A stretch of 64,000 nt of DNA from Tissierella_A sp964489715 (GTDB taxonomy: Bacteria > Bacillota > Clostridia > Tissierellales > Tissierellaceae). This document shows, piece after piece, positions 43,737-53,804 of the stretch; within the stretch, counting starts at the first letter, position 1, and every line of letters begins with the position of its first letter. Position numbers and translations under genes: made by a program. The notes under the pieces were generated by a model. The model was not told the origin of the DNA and did not search any database. It was given only the letters and a program-made list of their open reading frames with translations. Location: assembly GCA_964489715.1 (NCBI GenBank), contig CAZBAK010000002.1:1-64000 (forward strand), in the 5' to 3' direction.

Positions 43737-45395
43737 TTATGGTATACATATTGCTCCAGTAGAAGCAGATGTAACAATTTTTTGATATTTTAAAAGATAG
43801 CCCTTAGCTTCAATATGCTTTGGTGTCCAGCTTTTCTTTCTAGCTGCCAGGGTCTTTTCATCTACACATAATTCTAACTTGCCCTTATTCATATCTATCT
43901 CTATAATATCTCCATCTTCTACAAAAGCTATTGGTCCACCTACTGCTGCCTCTGGTGATACATGTCCTATGGAAGCTCCTCTTGTAGCTCCTGAAAATCT
44001 TCCATCTGTAATAAGTGCTACTTCCTTGTCCATACCTATTCCAGCTAGAGCAGAAGTTGGAGTAAGCATCTCCTTCATACCTGGACCACCCTTTGGTCCT
44101 TCATATCTTATAACTAGTACTTCACCCTTATTTATATTACGACTCAAGATAGCTTCAACTACTTCATCTTCACTTTCAAATACTCTAGCAGGTCCAGAGT
44201 GAACTAACATTTCCTCTGCTACAGCTGATCTCTTTACAACAGCTCCATCTGGGGCTAGATTTCCTCTTAAGACTGCTATTCCACCAGTTTCACTGTAGGG
44301 CTTATCTATGGAAGCTATTATCTTATGGTCTAGGACCCTGTGCTTTTGGATAACTTCTCCTAGGGTTTTATTCATAACTGTAAGCACATCTTCCTTGAGC
44401 AAATCTTTTTTACTTAGCTCATTCATAAGTGCCTGCATTCCGCCTGCTTCATATAGGTCTTGTATATGATAAGGTCCTGCTGGACTAAGTTTACAAAGAT
44501 TTGGTGTTTTAACACTTATACTATTTACCCTATCTAGATCCATATCTACTCCTGCTTCATAGGCTATGGCAGAAAGATGAAGCACTGTATTTGTAGAACA
44601 GCCTAGGGCCATGTCACAAACTAAAGCATTGTGAAAGGCATCATCTGTAAGTATCATACTTGGCCTTATATCTTCCTCTACTAGATTCATGATCTGCATA
44701 CCAGTATATTTTGCCAGACGCATTCTCTCTGAGTATACTGCTGGAATTGTTCCATTACCAGGTAGAGCCATTCCAAGAGCTTCTGTCATACAGTTCATAG
44801 AATTGGCAGTAAACATACCAGAACAAGAACCACAACTTGGACAAGCACTGTTTTCCATTTCTCCTAATTCTTCCTGGGAAAGAGTTCCTGCATTTACCCT
44901 ACCTACTGCTTCAAACATAGTGGAAAGGTCTATATTTTCACCCCTATGTTTTCCTGCCAGCATGGCTCCACCACTTACTATAATAGCTGGTAGATCAAGT
45001 CTTGCAGCTACCATAAGCATAGCTGGAACCACCTTGTCACAGTTAGGTATCATTACAAGTCCATCAAGACCATGAGCCAGGGTCATAACTTCAACCGTAT
45101 CTGCTATAAGCTCTCTACTTACCAGTGAATACTTCATTCCCTCATGGTTCATAGCTATACCATCACAAACAGCTATAGAAGGAAACTCCAAGGGAGTTCC
45201 TCCTGCTATTCTTACACCTGTTTTTACAGCTTCCGCCACTTCTCTTAGGTGCTTGTGGCCTGGAACTATTTCATTGAAAGTATTTACTACGCCTATAAGT
45301 GGTTTTTTTATTTCTTCATCTATTAGTCCAAGTGCCTTCATAAGTGATCTATGAGGCGCTTTTTCTATTCCCATCTTTACATTTTGACTTTTCAT
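43737..45395 (-). CDS. ilvD: Dihydroxy-acid dehydratase
   Basis: Dehydrates 2,3-dihydroxy-isovalerate and -methylvalerate to the 2-oxo acids of valine and isoleucine. 552 residues with an iron-sulfur cluster held by cysteines in MIPNCDKVVPAML and ACPSCGSCSGMFTANSM. The C-terminal ITDGRFSGATRGASIGHV is diagnostic. Spacing to ilvC is 48 bases; the enzyme is oxygen-sensitive, in line with an anaerobe. Confidence 0.97.
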   Translation of the reverse strand: MKSQNVKMGIEKAPHRSLMKALGLIDEEIKKPLIGVVNTFNEIVPGHKHLREVAEAVKTGVRIAGGTPLEFPSIAVCDGIAMNHEGMKYSLVSRELIADTVEVMTLAHGLDGLVMIPNCDKVVPAMLMVAARLDLPAIIVSGGAMLAGKHRGENIDLSTMFEAVGRVNAGTLSQEELGEMENSACPSCGSCSGMFTANSMNCMTEALGMALPGNGTIPAVYSERMRLAKYTGMQIMNLVEEDIRPSMILTDDAFHNALVCDMALGCSTNTVLHLSAIAYEAGVDMDLDRVNSISVKTPNLCKLSPAGPYHIQDLYEAGGMQALMNELSKKDLLKEDVLTVMNKTLGEVIQKHRVLDHKIIASIDKPYSETGGIAVLRGNLAPDGAVVKRSAVAEEMLVHSGPARVFESEDEVVEAILSRNINKGEVLVIRYEGPKGGPGMKEMLTPTSALAGIGMDKEVALITDGRFSGATRGASIGHVSPEAAVGGPIAFVEDGDIIEIDMNKGKLELCVDEKTLAARKKSWTPKHIEAKGYLLKYQKIVTSASTGAICIP

Positions 45396-45443
45396 AAAAA
45401 CACTTCCTTAATTTCTAAATTTCATAGTTATACTACTATCTTC

Positions 45444-46436
45444 TTATTTCTTTAACCAGCTCATCATGCCTCTAAGATTTGCTCCTACTATCTCCATTGG
45501 ATGTTCGCTTTCAATTCTCTTAGTTGCTCTGAAATATGGTCTATTTGCTTGGTTCTCTAGGATCCAATTTCTAGCAAAGCTTCCATCTTGTACTTCCTTA
45601 AGTACCTTTCTCATTTCCGCCCTAGTTTCCTCTGTTATGATTCTCTTTCCTACTGCATAATCTCCATATTCTGCTGTATCACTTATGGAGTTTCTCATAT
45701 TAGTGTATCCGCCTTCATTTATCATATCAATTATAAGTTTCATTTCATGTACACACTCAAAGTATGCACTTTAAGGACTATAACCTGCTTCAACAAGAGT
45801 ATCATATCCTGCTTTCATAAGCTCAGTAACTCCACCACAAAGAACAGCTTGTTCTCCAAATAAATCTGTTTCTGTTTCTTCTTGAAATGTAGTTTCAAGC
45901 ACTCCAGCTCTTGACCCACCTAGTCCTGCTGCATAAGCCAGTGCAACCTTTATAGTATCTCCTGTTACATCTTGATAAGCTGCTACCAGGCATGGTACTC
46001 CTCTTCCCTCTTCATACTGGCTTCTAACTGTATGTCCTGGTCCCTTTGGAGCAACCATAAATACATTTACATCCTTTGGTGGAACAATTTGACCATAGTG
46101 GATATTGAATCCATGGGCAAATGCTAGGTATTTTCCTGGAGTTAGGTTTTCTTTTATGGATTCTTCGTAAAGTTGAACTTGCTTTTCATCATTTATAAGT
46201 ATCATTATTACATCTGCCCAAGCTGCTGCATCTCCAGCAGTCTTAACTTCAAGACCAGCTTCTTCTGCCTTTTCCCAAGAAGGACTTCCATCATAAAGCC
46301 CTACTACTACATTTACTCCAGATTCCTTAAGATTTAAAGCATGTGCATGTCCTTGACTACCATAACCTATTATTGCTACCTTCTTCTCGTTTATATCTTC
46401 TATTCTACACTCTTCACCATAATACATTTTAGCCAT
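45444..46436 (-). pseudogene. ilvC: Ketol-acid reductoisomerase interrupted by an in-frame TAA
   Basis: Isomerises and reduces acetolactate. The reading frame is complete over 331 codons, the size of class I IlvC, except for TAA at 45771-45773. It follows EAGYSP (residues 216-221) where Glu is expected in the conserved P-E-x-A-Y-F-E stretch; the next codons read S-A-Y-F-E-C-V-H-E-M in the same frame. The stop lies in the metal-binding C-terminal domain, so the 221-residue product should be inactive. The cofactor loop GLYDGSPS (46-53) has Asp49 where NADPH enzymes favour basic residues. Confidence 0.85.
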
Positions 46437-46482
46437 TAATAATCTCTCCCTTTATTTTAATTTTATTGTTTCCTACTTTTAC

Positions 46483-46971
46483 TTACAGTTTTTCCCCTCT
46501 GCTCATTGCCAAGATCCCTGTCTTTGCAATTTCTAAGATTCCAAACTTTTCCATCATATCTATAAAGCCTCTTAATTTTTCCACATCACCTGTTAGTTCT
46601 ATGGTCAAGGAGCCTGGAGATATATCCAGAACCTTACCTCTATAGATATCTGCTATCTGTACAATCTGAGCTCTTGTCTCATTGTCAGCCTTTATCTTTA
46701 TAAGCATCATCTCACGTCTTATAACTCCAGTTTCTGGAAATATCTTAACCTTTACCACATCTACAATCTTATAAACTTGCTTTTGAATCTGATCTAAGAT
46801 CTCATCATCACCATAAACAGTTAAGGTTAGTCTGGTATAGCCTGGTTTGTTTGTTATTCCTGCAGTCATCTTTTGTACATGATAACCTCTTCTATTGAAA
46901 AGTGACATTATTCTAACCACTATACCATTGGTGTTTTTAGCTATTACAAGTATTTCATGGGTTTTAATCAT
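46483..46971 (-). CDS. ilvN: Acetolactate synthase regulatory subunit
   Basis: About 162 residues with an N-terminal ACT domain (HEILVIAKNTNGIVVRIMSL and RRGYHVQKMTAG) that binds valine, and a C-terminal ALS_ss domain. The start is taken as the ATG at 46969-46971, nine bases after GGGGG; the TTG two codons before is too near that site. The gene overlaps ilvB by eight bases. Confidence 0.95.
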   Translation of the reverse strand: MIKTHEILVIAKNTNGIVVRIMSLFNRRGYHVQKMTAGITNKPGYTRLTLTVYGDDEILDQIQKQVYKIVDVVKVKIFPETGVIRREMMLIKIKADNETRAQIVQIADIYRGKVLDISPGSLTIELTGDVEKLRGFIDMMEKFGILEIAKTGILAMSRGEKL

Positions 46972-48682
46972 TTTCAATTTCCCCCTTTATTCCCATTATC
47001 TTGGATACATCTGTGCCTGCTGGTATCATAGGAAATACATTTGCTTCTTTTTCTACTATACAATTTAATATAACAGCTTCATCAGAATTTATTAAATCCT
47101 CAAACTCATTTTCTAATTTTTCTTCAGTATCTATAGTTACAGTCTTTATTCCATAGGCCTTACCAATCATTTCAAAATCTGGATTGTAATCTAAGTCTAC
47201 AAAGGAATATCTTCTGTCATTAAAGATCTCTTGCCATTGCCTTACCATTCCCAGATAGGAGTTATTCATAATAACCACCTTTACAGGCAGGTCATATTGC
47301 TTTAACATCATAAGTTCGTGATAGGTCATTTGGAAGCCTCCATCTCCTACAACCAAGATAACTTTTTTATCCCTTTTAGCTATCTGAGCTCCTATGGCTG
47401 CTGGTAGTCCAAAGCCCATGGTTCCTGCTCCTCCTGAGGTCAATATAGAGTTTGGATGCTCAAAGTCCATAAATTGTGCAGTCCACATCTGATGTTGTCC
47501 TACATCTGTAGCAATTATAGCTTCACCTTTAACAATACTATTTAATTTTATAATTACTTCTTGAGGCATAAGCTTGTCCTTATCTTGCTTTATATAGCAA
47601 AGTGGAAAATCTACCTTCCAAGAACTTACCTTATCTACCCACTCTTCATGCTTCTTTGCTTCCAATTTAACATTTAAGTCAATCAATACATTTTTAATAT
47701 CTCCAACTATGGGAACATCTATAAACTTATTCTTCCCTATCTCTGCTGGATCTATATCTATGTGTATTATTTTAGCATCCCTAGAGAACTTATCTGGATC
47801 TCCTGTTATTCTGTCATCAAAACGCATGCCTATAGCTATTATCAAGTCTGTCTCATCACTTGCATAGTTGGCACTAACCGTACCGTGCATGCCCAGCATA
47901 CCAAGAGCTAGTGGATGGCTACTTGGAAAAGCCCCAAGTCCCAAAAGTGTTGTAGCTACAGGTATATCACATCTTTCTGCCAACTCCAATACTTCCTTAG
48001 ATGCCTTTGATTTTAATACTCCAGCTCCAGCTATTATTAAAGGCTTTTTTCCTTCATTTATAAGTTCCTTTGCCTTTCTTATTTGTATTGGATGACCATG
48101 ATAAGTTGGATCATAGCCTTCTAGATCTATAGCTTGTCCAAATAGCTTTTCAAATTCATCTCTTTCTATTTCATGTAATTGTATGTCCTTTGGTATATCT
48201 ATTAGGACAGGTCCTGGCCTTCCTGTAGAAGCTATAAAGTAGGCCTCTTTTATTACTCTTGGAAGTTCCCTTATATCTTGTATCAAGTAATTTGTCTTTG
48301 TAATAGGAACTGTTATTCCTACAATATCACTTTCCTGAAAGGCATCTTTACCAAGAAGATTGCTTCCTACCTGGCCTGTTATAGCAATCATAGGAGAGGA
48401 ATCCATATGGGCTGTCATTATACCTGTAACCAAGTTTGTAGCTCCAGGCCCTGAAGTTGCAAGACAAACTCCTACCTTACCACTAGCTCTAGCATATCCA
48501 TCAGCTTCATGAGCTGCACCTTGTTCATGTCTTGAAAAATAATGGTTTATCTTTTCAAACTTATAAATTTCGTCATATATAGGTATAACCGTTCCTCCTG
48601 GATAACCAAAAATATCTCTTATACCAAGTCTATACAATGATTCCAAAAGAATCCTTGCACCATTTATCATATCTTTTTTCAT
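46964..48682 (-). CDS. ilvB: Acetolactate synthase catalytic subunit
   Basis: Condenses two pyruvate, or pyruvate and 2-oxobutyrate, with ThDP, FAD and Mg2+. 572 residues. The catalytic Glu is in HYFSRHEQGAAHEADGYARA; the ThDP/Mg motif is VVGDGGFQMTYHELMMLKQY through NNSYLGMVRQWQ. First gene of the ilv transcript, directly behind a T-box. Closely followed by its regulatory subunit. Confidence 0.97.
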   Translation of the reverse strand: MKKDMINGARILLESLYRLGIRDIFGYPGGTVIPIYDEIYKFEKINHYFSRHEQGAAHEADGYARASGKVGVCLATSGPGATNLVTGIMTAHMDSSPMIAITGQVGSNLLGKDAFQESDIVGITVPITKTNYLIQDIRELPRVIKEAYFIASTGRPGPVLIDIPKDIQLHEIERDEFEKLFGQAIDLEGYDPTYHGHPIQIRKAKELINEGKKPLIIAGAGVLKSKASKEVLELAERCDIPVATTLLGLGAFPSSHPLALGMLGMHGTVSANYASDETDLIIAIGMRFDDRITGDPDKFSRDAKIIHIDIDPAEIGKNKFIDVPIVGDIKNVLIDLNVKLEAKKHEEWVDKVSSWKVDFPLCYIKQDKDKLMPQEVIIKLNSIVKGEAIIATDVGQHQMWTAQFMDFEHPNSILTSGGAGTMGFGLPAAIGAQIAKRDKKVILVVGDGGFQMTYHELMMLKQYDLPVKVVIMNNSYLGMVRQWQEIFNDRRYSFVDLDYNPDFEMIGKAYGIKTVTIDTEEKLENEFEDLINSDEAVILNCIVEKEANVFPMIPAGTDVSKIMGIKGEIEND

Positions 48683-48712
48683 TTTTTAATCCACCTTTCT
48701 TAATATCAGTAT

Positions 48713-49030
48713 AAAAAAAATCCCTCGTCACTAAAACACAAATGCTTGTATCTTAGGGACGAGAGATCTCTCGTGGTACCACCCTTAATTATAATTTACT
48801 CACGTAAATCAACTTTTAAAGCCAAATAAAACTAGCTCTAGCCATATAACGGTGGCACTTCTTTATATATATAAAGAATCCCGATCTCGATTACACTTTC
48901 TTCATCTTGATAGCTCTGGAGTGATTTTTATATTTTTAGAGGGAACACTGACTCTCACCAACTATCAGTTCTCTGTAGTTATCTATAAATATAACTGTCT
49001 CCGTCAAAGCTTATTTACTTTATTAAATTA
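48713..49030 (-). promoter_or_regulatory. T-box riboswitch of the ilv operon
   Basis: A 320-base leader between the promoter and ilvB. The T-box itself AAGGGTGGTACCACGAG lies at 48786-48770 (minus), followed by a terminator hairpin with eight T at 48772-48713. Stem I shows AGAGAACTGATAGTTGGTGA, Stem II has ACCGTTATATGG. The specifier region reads CCAGAG-CTA-TCAAG; CTA (leucine) fits the usual register, but ATC (isoleucine) one shift over cannot be ruled out. The TGGT bulge pairs with an A73 tRNA, which fits both. Confidence 0.92.
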
Positions 49031-49036
49031 AAATCA

Positions 49037-49065
49037 ATTTTATATCAAAAGCTAACTTTAGTCAA
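49037..49065 (-). promoter_or_regulatory. Predicted promoter of the ilv operon
   Basis: Minus-strand TTGACT (49065-49060), 17-base spacer, TAAAAT (49042-49037), 39 bases after leuB. It makes ilv a unit separate from leu, although no terminator is visible between them. Confidence 0.7.
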
Positions 49066-49103
49066 GGCCTTTCAATAATTAATTTTAATTTAGTACCATT
49101 TTT

Positions 49104-50171
49104 TTAAATCCTCTTGAGTATTTCCTCTGTCATTTCCCTAGTAGTAACTGCCTCTCCTTCTCCTTTTATATCAGAAGTTCTAAATCCATCTTCCAATGTT
49201 TTTTCAACTGCTCTTTCTATCATTCTACTTTCTTCTTGAAGTCCAAGAGAATATCTTAGCATCATGCTAGCTGAAAGAATTGTTGCTATTGGATTTGCAA
49301 TTCCCTTTCCTGTTATATCTGGAGCTGAGCCATGTATAGGTTCAAAAAGCCCCCTCTTGTCTTCTCCAATACTGGCAGAAGCCAATAAGCCAATGGATCC
49401 TGTTATCATGCTTATTTCATCTGAAAGAATATCTCCAAATATATTGGAAGTCAGTATAACGTCAAAGGCCTTAGGGTCTCTTATGACCTGCATAGCAGCA
49501 TTATCTATATACATATGCTCCAGGCTGACTTCTGGATAATCTCTAGCCACTGATTCTACTACACTTCTCCAAAGTCTAGAACTTTCTAAGACATTGGCCT
49601 TGTCTACACTTGTAAGTTTCTTACCTCTTTCCATAGCCATTTCAAAGGCAATCCTGGCTATTCTCTCTACTTCTATTTCACTATAGATCTCCACATCATA
49701 GGCAGATCTTCCATACTCTGTATCCTTGTAGCCCTTTTCTCCAAAATATATTCCACCAGTAAGCTCTCTTACAACCATTATGTCAAAGCCATCTCTTATA
49801 ATACTCTCCTTTAGGGGAGATGCATCCTTAAGTGCCTTAAAAAGATAGCCTGGTCTTAGGTTTGCAAAGGTCTTCATAGCCTTACGAAGGCCTAGTATAG
49901 CCATCTCTGGTCTCTTTTCTCGATCTAACTTATCCCAAGCTGGCCCTCCTACAGCACCAAATAGGACTGAATCTGCCTCTTGGCAGGTTTCTATAGTTTC
50001 TTCAGGTAGAGGGTCTCCATAATTATCATAGGCATAGCCACCTACTGGAGCTTCCTTATATTCAAATTGGTGTCCCCTTAAACTTCCTATCTTGTCTAAA
50101 ACCTCTATGGCACAATCCACTATCTCTGGGCCTATACCATCACCCCTAGCTACTGCTATCTTATACTTCAT
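49104..50171 (-). CDS. leuB: 3-isopropylmalate dehydrogenase
   Basis: NAD-dependent oxidative decarboxylation of 3-isopropylmalate in leucine synthesis. 355 residues: VARGDGIGPEIVDCAIEVL at the N terminus, VVRELTGGIYFGEKG, and the metal/NAD region NIFGDILSDEISMITGSIG and FEPIHGSAPDITGKG. It overlaps leuD by 11 bases and is the last gene of leuACDB. Confidence 0.97.
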   Translation of the reverse strand: MKYKIAVARGDGIGPEIVDCAIEVLDKIGSLRGHQFEYKEAPVGGYAYDNYGDPLPEETIETCQEADSVLFGAVGGPAWDKLDREKRPEMAILGLRKAMKTFANLRPGYLFKALKDASPLKESIIRDGFDIMVVRELTGGIYFGEKGYKDTEYGRSAYDVEIYSEIEVERIARIAFEMAMERGKKLTSVDKANVLESSRLWRSVVESVARDYPEVSLEHMYIDNAAMQVIRDPKAFDVILTSNIFGDILSDEISMITGSIGLLASASIGEDKRGLFEPIHGSAPDITGKGIANPIATILSASMMLRYSLGLQEESRMIERAVEKTLEDGFRTSDIKGEGEAVTTREMTEEILKRI

Positions 50172-50655
50172 CCCTATTCACCTTCTTACTTACGTAATTT
50201 ATCAGTCCATTTTCCTCTATAATTCCTTGAATAAATTCAGGATAGGCTTGTATCTCATATTCTTCATCCTTAGTCAGATTTTTAATCTTTCCTCCTACAA
50301 AGTCAACTTCAACCTCATCACCCTGGTCTATCTTTTCTGCAGCTTCCCTGCTTTCTATTATTGGAAGACCTATATTAAATGAATTTCTATAAAATATTCT
50401 GGCAAAGCTCTCAGCTATAACACAGCTTACTCCTGAGGCCTTTATAGCTAGGGGAGCGTGTTCTCTAGATGATCCGCAGCCAAAGTTTTTTCCTCCTACC
50501 AGTACATCTCCTTCACTTACTTTCTGAGCAAAGTCTTTATCTATATCTATCATGCAATATTTTTTAAGTTCTTCAGGATCCGAGCTCATAAGATATCTTG
50601 CAGGTATGATTACATCTGTATCTATATTATTGCCATATTTAAATGCTTTTCCCAT
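50161..50655 (-). CDS. leuD: 3-isopropylmalate dehydratase small subunit
   Basis: Small subunit of isopropylmalate isomerase. 164 residues with NNIDTDVIIPARYLM, the loop FGCGSSREHAPLAIKASGV and SFARIFYRNSFNIGLPII, all hallmarks of the short archaeal/clostridial LeuD. It lies 18 bases after leuC. Confidence 0.96.
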   Translation of the reverse strand: MGKAFKYGNNIDTDVIIPARYLMSSDPEELKKYCMIDIDKDFAQKVSEGDVLVGGKNFGCGSSREHAPLAIKASGVSCVIAESFARIFYRNSFNIGLPIIESREAAEKIDQGDEVEVDFVGGKIKNLTKDEEYEIQAYPEFIQGIIEENGLINYVSKKVNRDEV

Positions 50656-50672
50656 ATTCTATCTTCCTCTCT

Positions 50673-51935
50673 TTATTTTATATCTGCTGGATTTGTTATC
50701 TTACCTGTAATTGCTGATGCAGCTGCAACTGCAGGACTTGAAAGATAAACTTCAGATGTCTCGTGACCCATCCTTCCTACAAAGTTCCTATTTGTAGTTG
50801 CTACTGCTCTTTCACCTTCTGCCAATATTCCCATATGTCCACCTAAGCATGGTCCACAGGTTGGTGTAGAAACTACTGCTCCAGCCTCTATAAATATCTT
50901 TAGCAAGCCTTCTTCCATGGCCATTAGGTATATTTTTTGAGTAGCTGGAAATATTATAGTTCTTACTCTCTGGTGTATCTTTTGACCTTCCAATACCTTG
51001 GCAGCCATTCTCAAATCTCCGATTCTACCATTTGTACAAGAGCCTATAACAACCTGATCTATCTCTATTTCTCCTACTTTATCTATCTCTCTAGTATTGT
51101 CTGGACTAGGTGGAAAGCTTATAGTAGGCTTTATTTGGCTTAAATCTATGGTGTATTTTTCGCTGTAGATAGCACCTTCATCGCTTTCATATGTCTTGTA
51201 TTCTCTTGTAGAGTGTTCCCTTACATAGGCCCTAGTCTTTTCATCTACCTGAAATATTCCATTTTTAGCTCCTGCTTCTATAGCCATATTTGCTATAGTA
51301 AATCTGTCGTCCATGGTCAAGTTTCCTACACCTTCTCCAACAAACTCCATAGACTTATATCTTGCACCATCTACTCCAATTTTTCCTATTATGTGAAGTA
51401 TTATATCTTTGCCGCTTACCCATTCACTTGGTTTTCCCACTAGATTAAATTCTATAGCTTCTGGAACCTTGAACCAGCACTGGCCACTTGCCATGGCAGC
51501 ACCCATATCCGTACTTCCAACTCCAGTTGAAAAAGCTCCCAGTGCTCCATAGGTACAGGTATGTGAATCTGCCCCTATAACTGCATCCCCTGGTACTACC
51601 AAGCCCTTTTCAGGTAAAAGTGCATGCTCTATACCCATTTGACCTATTTCAAAATAGTTTTCGATTTCCTTTTCATAGGCAAATTCTCTCATGACCTTAC
51701 ACTGCTGGGCGGATTTTATATCCTTATTTGGTGTAAAGTGATCTGGAACAAGAGCTATCTTTTTCTTATCAAATACATCTTCTACACCTATCTTTTCAAA
51801 TTCCTTTATTCCAACTGGGGCTGTTATATCATTTCCCAGTACCATATCTAACTTTGCTTCTATAAATTGTCCTGGCTTGACCTCTGAAAGTCCTGCATGA
51901 TCTGCTAATATCTTTTGAGTCATTGTCATCTTCAT
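50673..51935 (-). CDS. leuC: 3-isopropylmalate dehydratase large subunit
   Basis: Large, 4Fe-4S subunit of isopropylmalate isomerase. About 420 residues: GVGSTDMGAAMASGQCWFKV, cluster cysteines in VIGSCTNGRIGDL and TPTCGPCLGGHMG, and NRNFVGRMGHETSEVYLSSP. The start is the ATG at 51933-51935, ten bases after GGAG; an ATG three codons upstream abuts the site. Confidence 0.96.
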   Translation of the reverse strand: MKMTMTQKILADHAGLSEVKPGQFIEAKLDMVLGNDITAPVGIKEFEKIGVEDVFDKKKIALVPDHFTPNKDIKSAQQCKVMREFAYEKEIENYFEIGQMGIEHALLPEKGLVVPGDAVIGADSHTCTYGALGAFSTGVGSTDMGAAMASGQCWFKVPEAIEFNLVGKPSEWVSGKDIILHIIGKIGVDGARYKSMEFVGEGVGNLTMDDRFTIANMAIEAGAKNGIFQVDEKTRAYVREHSTREYKTYESDEGAIYSEKYTIDLSQIKPTISFPPSPDNTREIDKVGEIEIDQVVIGSCTNGRIGDLRMAAKVLEGQKIHQRVRTIIFPATQKIYLMAMEEGLLKIFIEAGAVVSTPTCGPCLGGHMGILAEGERAVATTNRNFVGRMGHETSEVYLSSPAVAAASAITGKITNPADIK

Positions 51936-51953
51936 ATTTTCCATCTCCTCATC

Positions 51954-53450
51954 TTATATCTTGTTTACTGCATCTAAATAAGCATTTATACTTGCTTCCA
52001 CTACATCTACGCTTACATCCCTACCAGAATATATCCTATCCTTGTATTTAAGTTTCACTGTAGCATATCCTAGAGCATCCCTACCCTCTGTTATACTTTG
52101 AAGAGAATATTCTTCTAGTGTTAAGTCCATATCCAAGGATTTTTCTATGGCAGATATGGCTGCATCTATGGGACCACCGGCAGAAGCCAAACCTTCTACT
52201 TCTTCCCCATCAATATCCAGTACCACTGATGCTACACTGGAAATTGTATTTCCGCTATTTATTACAAAACGTTTTAACTTGTACTTATCCTCTTCCCTAC
52301 TTATTCCCCTAGTCAATATGACCTCTATATCACTATCATAGATAGTCTTTTTTTGATCTGACAGCTTTTTAAATTCTTCAAAGGCCCTGTTTAATTCTTC
52401 TTCATCTAGATCAAATCCCATGGATTGGATCTTGTCTCTAAAGGCATGTCGGCCAGAGTGCTTTCCAAGTACCATTTTATTTTCCTTAAGTCCTATTGAT
52501 TCTGGAGTCATGATCTCATATGTTTCCCTGTTGCTAAGGACCCCATGCTGATGAATTCCTGATTCATGGGCAAAGGCATTAGCTCCTACTATGGCCTTAT
52601 TTGGCTGGACATAGACTCCTGTTATACTACTTAGTAAATTGCTGGTCTTTAAGATTTCCTCAGTTACTATATTTGTACTATAGTCATATACATCTTTTCG
52701 AGTATTTATTATCATTACCAATTCTTCTAGGGCAGCATTTCCAGCTCTTTCACCTATTCCATTTATGGTACATTCAAATTGTCTAGCCCCAGCTCTTAAG
52801 GCAGCCAAGGTATTTGCCACTGCAAGCCCAAGGTCATCATGGCAGTGGACCGATATGGTGACCGAATCTAAATACTTAGACTTTTTTCTTATCTCCATTA
52901 TAAAGTCATAAAACTTTTCTGGTGTCATATAGCCTACAGTATCAGGTATATTTATGATCTTGGCCCCTGCCAATATTACCCTATCAAATATTTTAGCTAG
53001 AAAGTCTGTAGAACTTCTAGTTGCATCTTCTGCAGAAAACTCCACCTCTGGAACTAAACTAGCAGCATGTTTTACCATGGACTCTGCTCTTTCTAAAACT
53101 TCTTCTTCTGTCATCTTAAGCTTGTATTCCATATGAATAGGTGATGTAGCTATAAATGTATGTATTCTAGGCTTTTTAGCCATCTTTACTGCTTGATAGG
53201 CCTTGTCTATATCCCCTTTTACAGTTCTAGCTAGGACAGCTACTGTGGAATTTTTCACCTGGCTGGCTATTTCCTTTACAGATTCAAAGTCTCCCTGAGA
53301 TGCTGCTGCAAATCCTGCTTCTATAACATCTACTCCCAAACGCTCAAGTTGTTTAGCAAGTAGCAATTTTTCCCTCTTGTTCATACTGCATCCTGGTGAT
53401 TGCTCACCATCTCTCAATGTTGTATCAAAAAAATGTATTTTATTATCCAT
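51954..53450 (-). CDS. leuA: 2-isopropylmalate synthase
   Basis: First committed step of leucine synthesis from 2-oxoisovalerate and acetyl-CoA. 498 residues. The HMGL-like barrel has FFDTTLRDGEQSPGCSMN and metal ligands in SVHCHDDLGLAVANTLAA; NAFAHESGIHQHG follows, and a full C-terminal LeuA regulatory domain (about 380-498) should give leucine feedback. First gene after a T-box, so it is controlled at both RNA and protein levels. Confidence 0.96.
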   Translation of the reverse strand: MDNKIHFFDTTLRDGEQSPGCSMNKREKLLLAKQLERLGVDVIEAGFAAASQGDFESVKEIASQVKNSTVAVLARTVKGDIDKAYQAVKMAKKPRIHTFIATSPIHMEYKLKMTEEEVLERAESMVKHAASLVPEVEFSAEDATRSSTDFLAKIFDRVILAGAKIINIPDTVGYMTPEKFYDFIMEIRKKSKYLDSVTISVHCHDDLGLAVANTLAALRAGARQFECTINGIGERAGNAALEELVMIINTRKDVYDYSTNIVTEEILKTSNLLSSITGVYVQPNKAIVGANAFAHESGIHQHGVLSNRETYEIMTPESIGLKENKMVLGKHSGRHAFRDKIQSMGFDLDEEELNRAFEEFKKLSDQKKTIYDSDIEVILTRGISREEDKYKLKRFVINSGNTISSVASVVLDIDGEEVEGLASAGGPIDAAISAIEKSLDMDLTLEEYSLQSITEGRDALGYATVKLKYKDRIYSGRDVSVDVVEASINAYLDAVNKI

Positions 53451-53470
53451 TGTAATCCTCCTTTAAAATA

Positions 53471-53798
53471 AAAAAATCCCTCGCCTCTATAAGTTTATAT
53501 AAACTTATAGGGACGAAGGATAAATCATTCGTGTTACCACCCTAATTCACAGTAATCTGCCTCTTTCTAGACTATTATCTAGTATCCATATAACGGTAGA
53601 ACCCGTCCTATCCTACTAACATAGTTTTCAGATAAGCTGCATAAGAAGCTAGTATTATATATTCTTTTGATACTAACTTTCACCAGCCGTTAGCTCTCTA
53701 AGATCAAAGGGAATATTTTTCTCTTCTTAATTGCATTTATATATTTCATTTATTTATTTGTCTATTTATTATCTCTTAGTTGATTCTTTATTATGTTA
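53471..53798 (-). promoter_or_regulatory. T-box riboswitch of the leu operon
   Basis: A 330-base leader. The T-box TTAGGGTGGTAACACG is at 53546-53531 (minus) and the terminator hairpin with seven T at 53520-53471. Stem I contains AGAGAGCTAACGGCTGGTGA, and Stem II CTACCGTTATATGG. The specifier region TATGCAG-CTT-ATCTGAA favours CTT (leucine); ATC (isoleucine) in the next register is the alternative. The TGGT bulge matches A73. This fits leucine-responsive control of leuACDB. Confidence 0.92.
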
Positions 53799-53804
53799 AA
53801 GCTT

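Noticed and set aside
45743..45771. Frameshift in ilvC
   Set aside because: Both halves are in the same frame (693 bases apart, divisible by three); the break is a nonsense codon.
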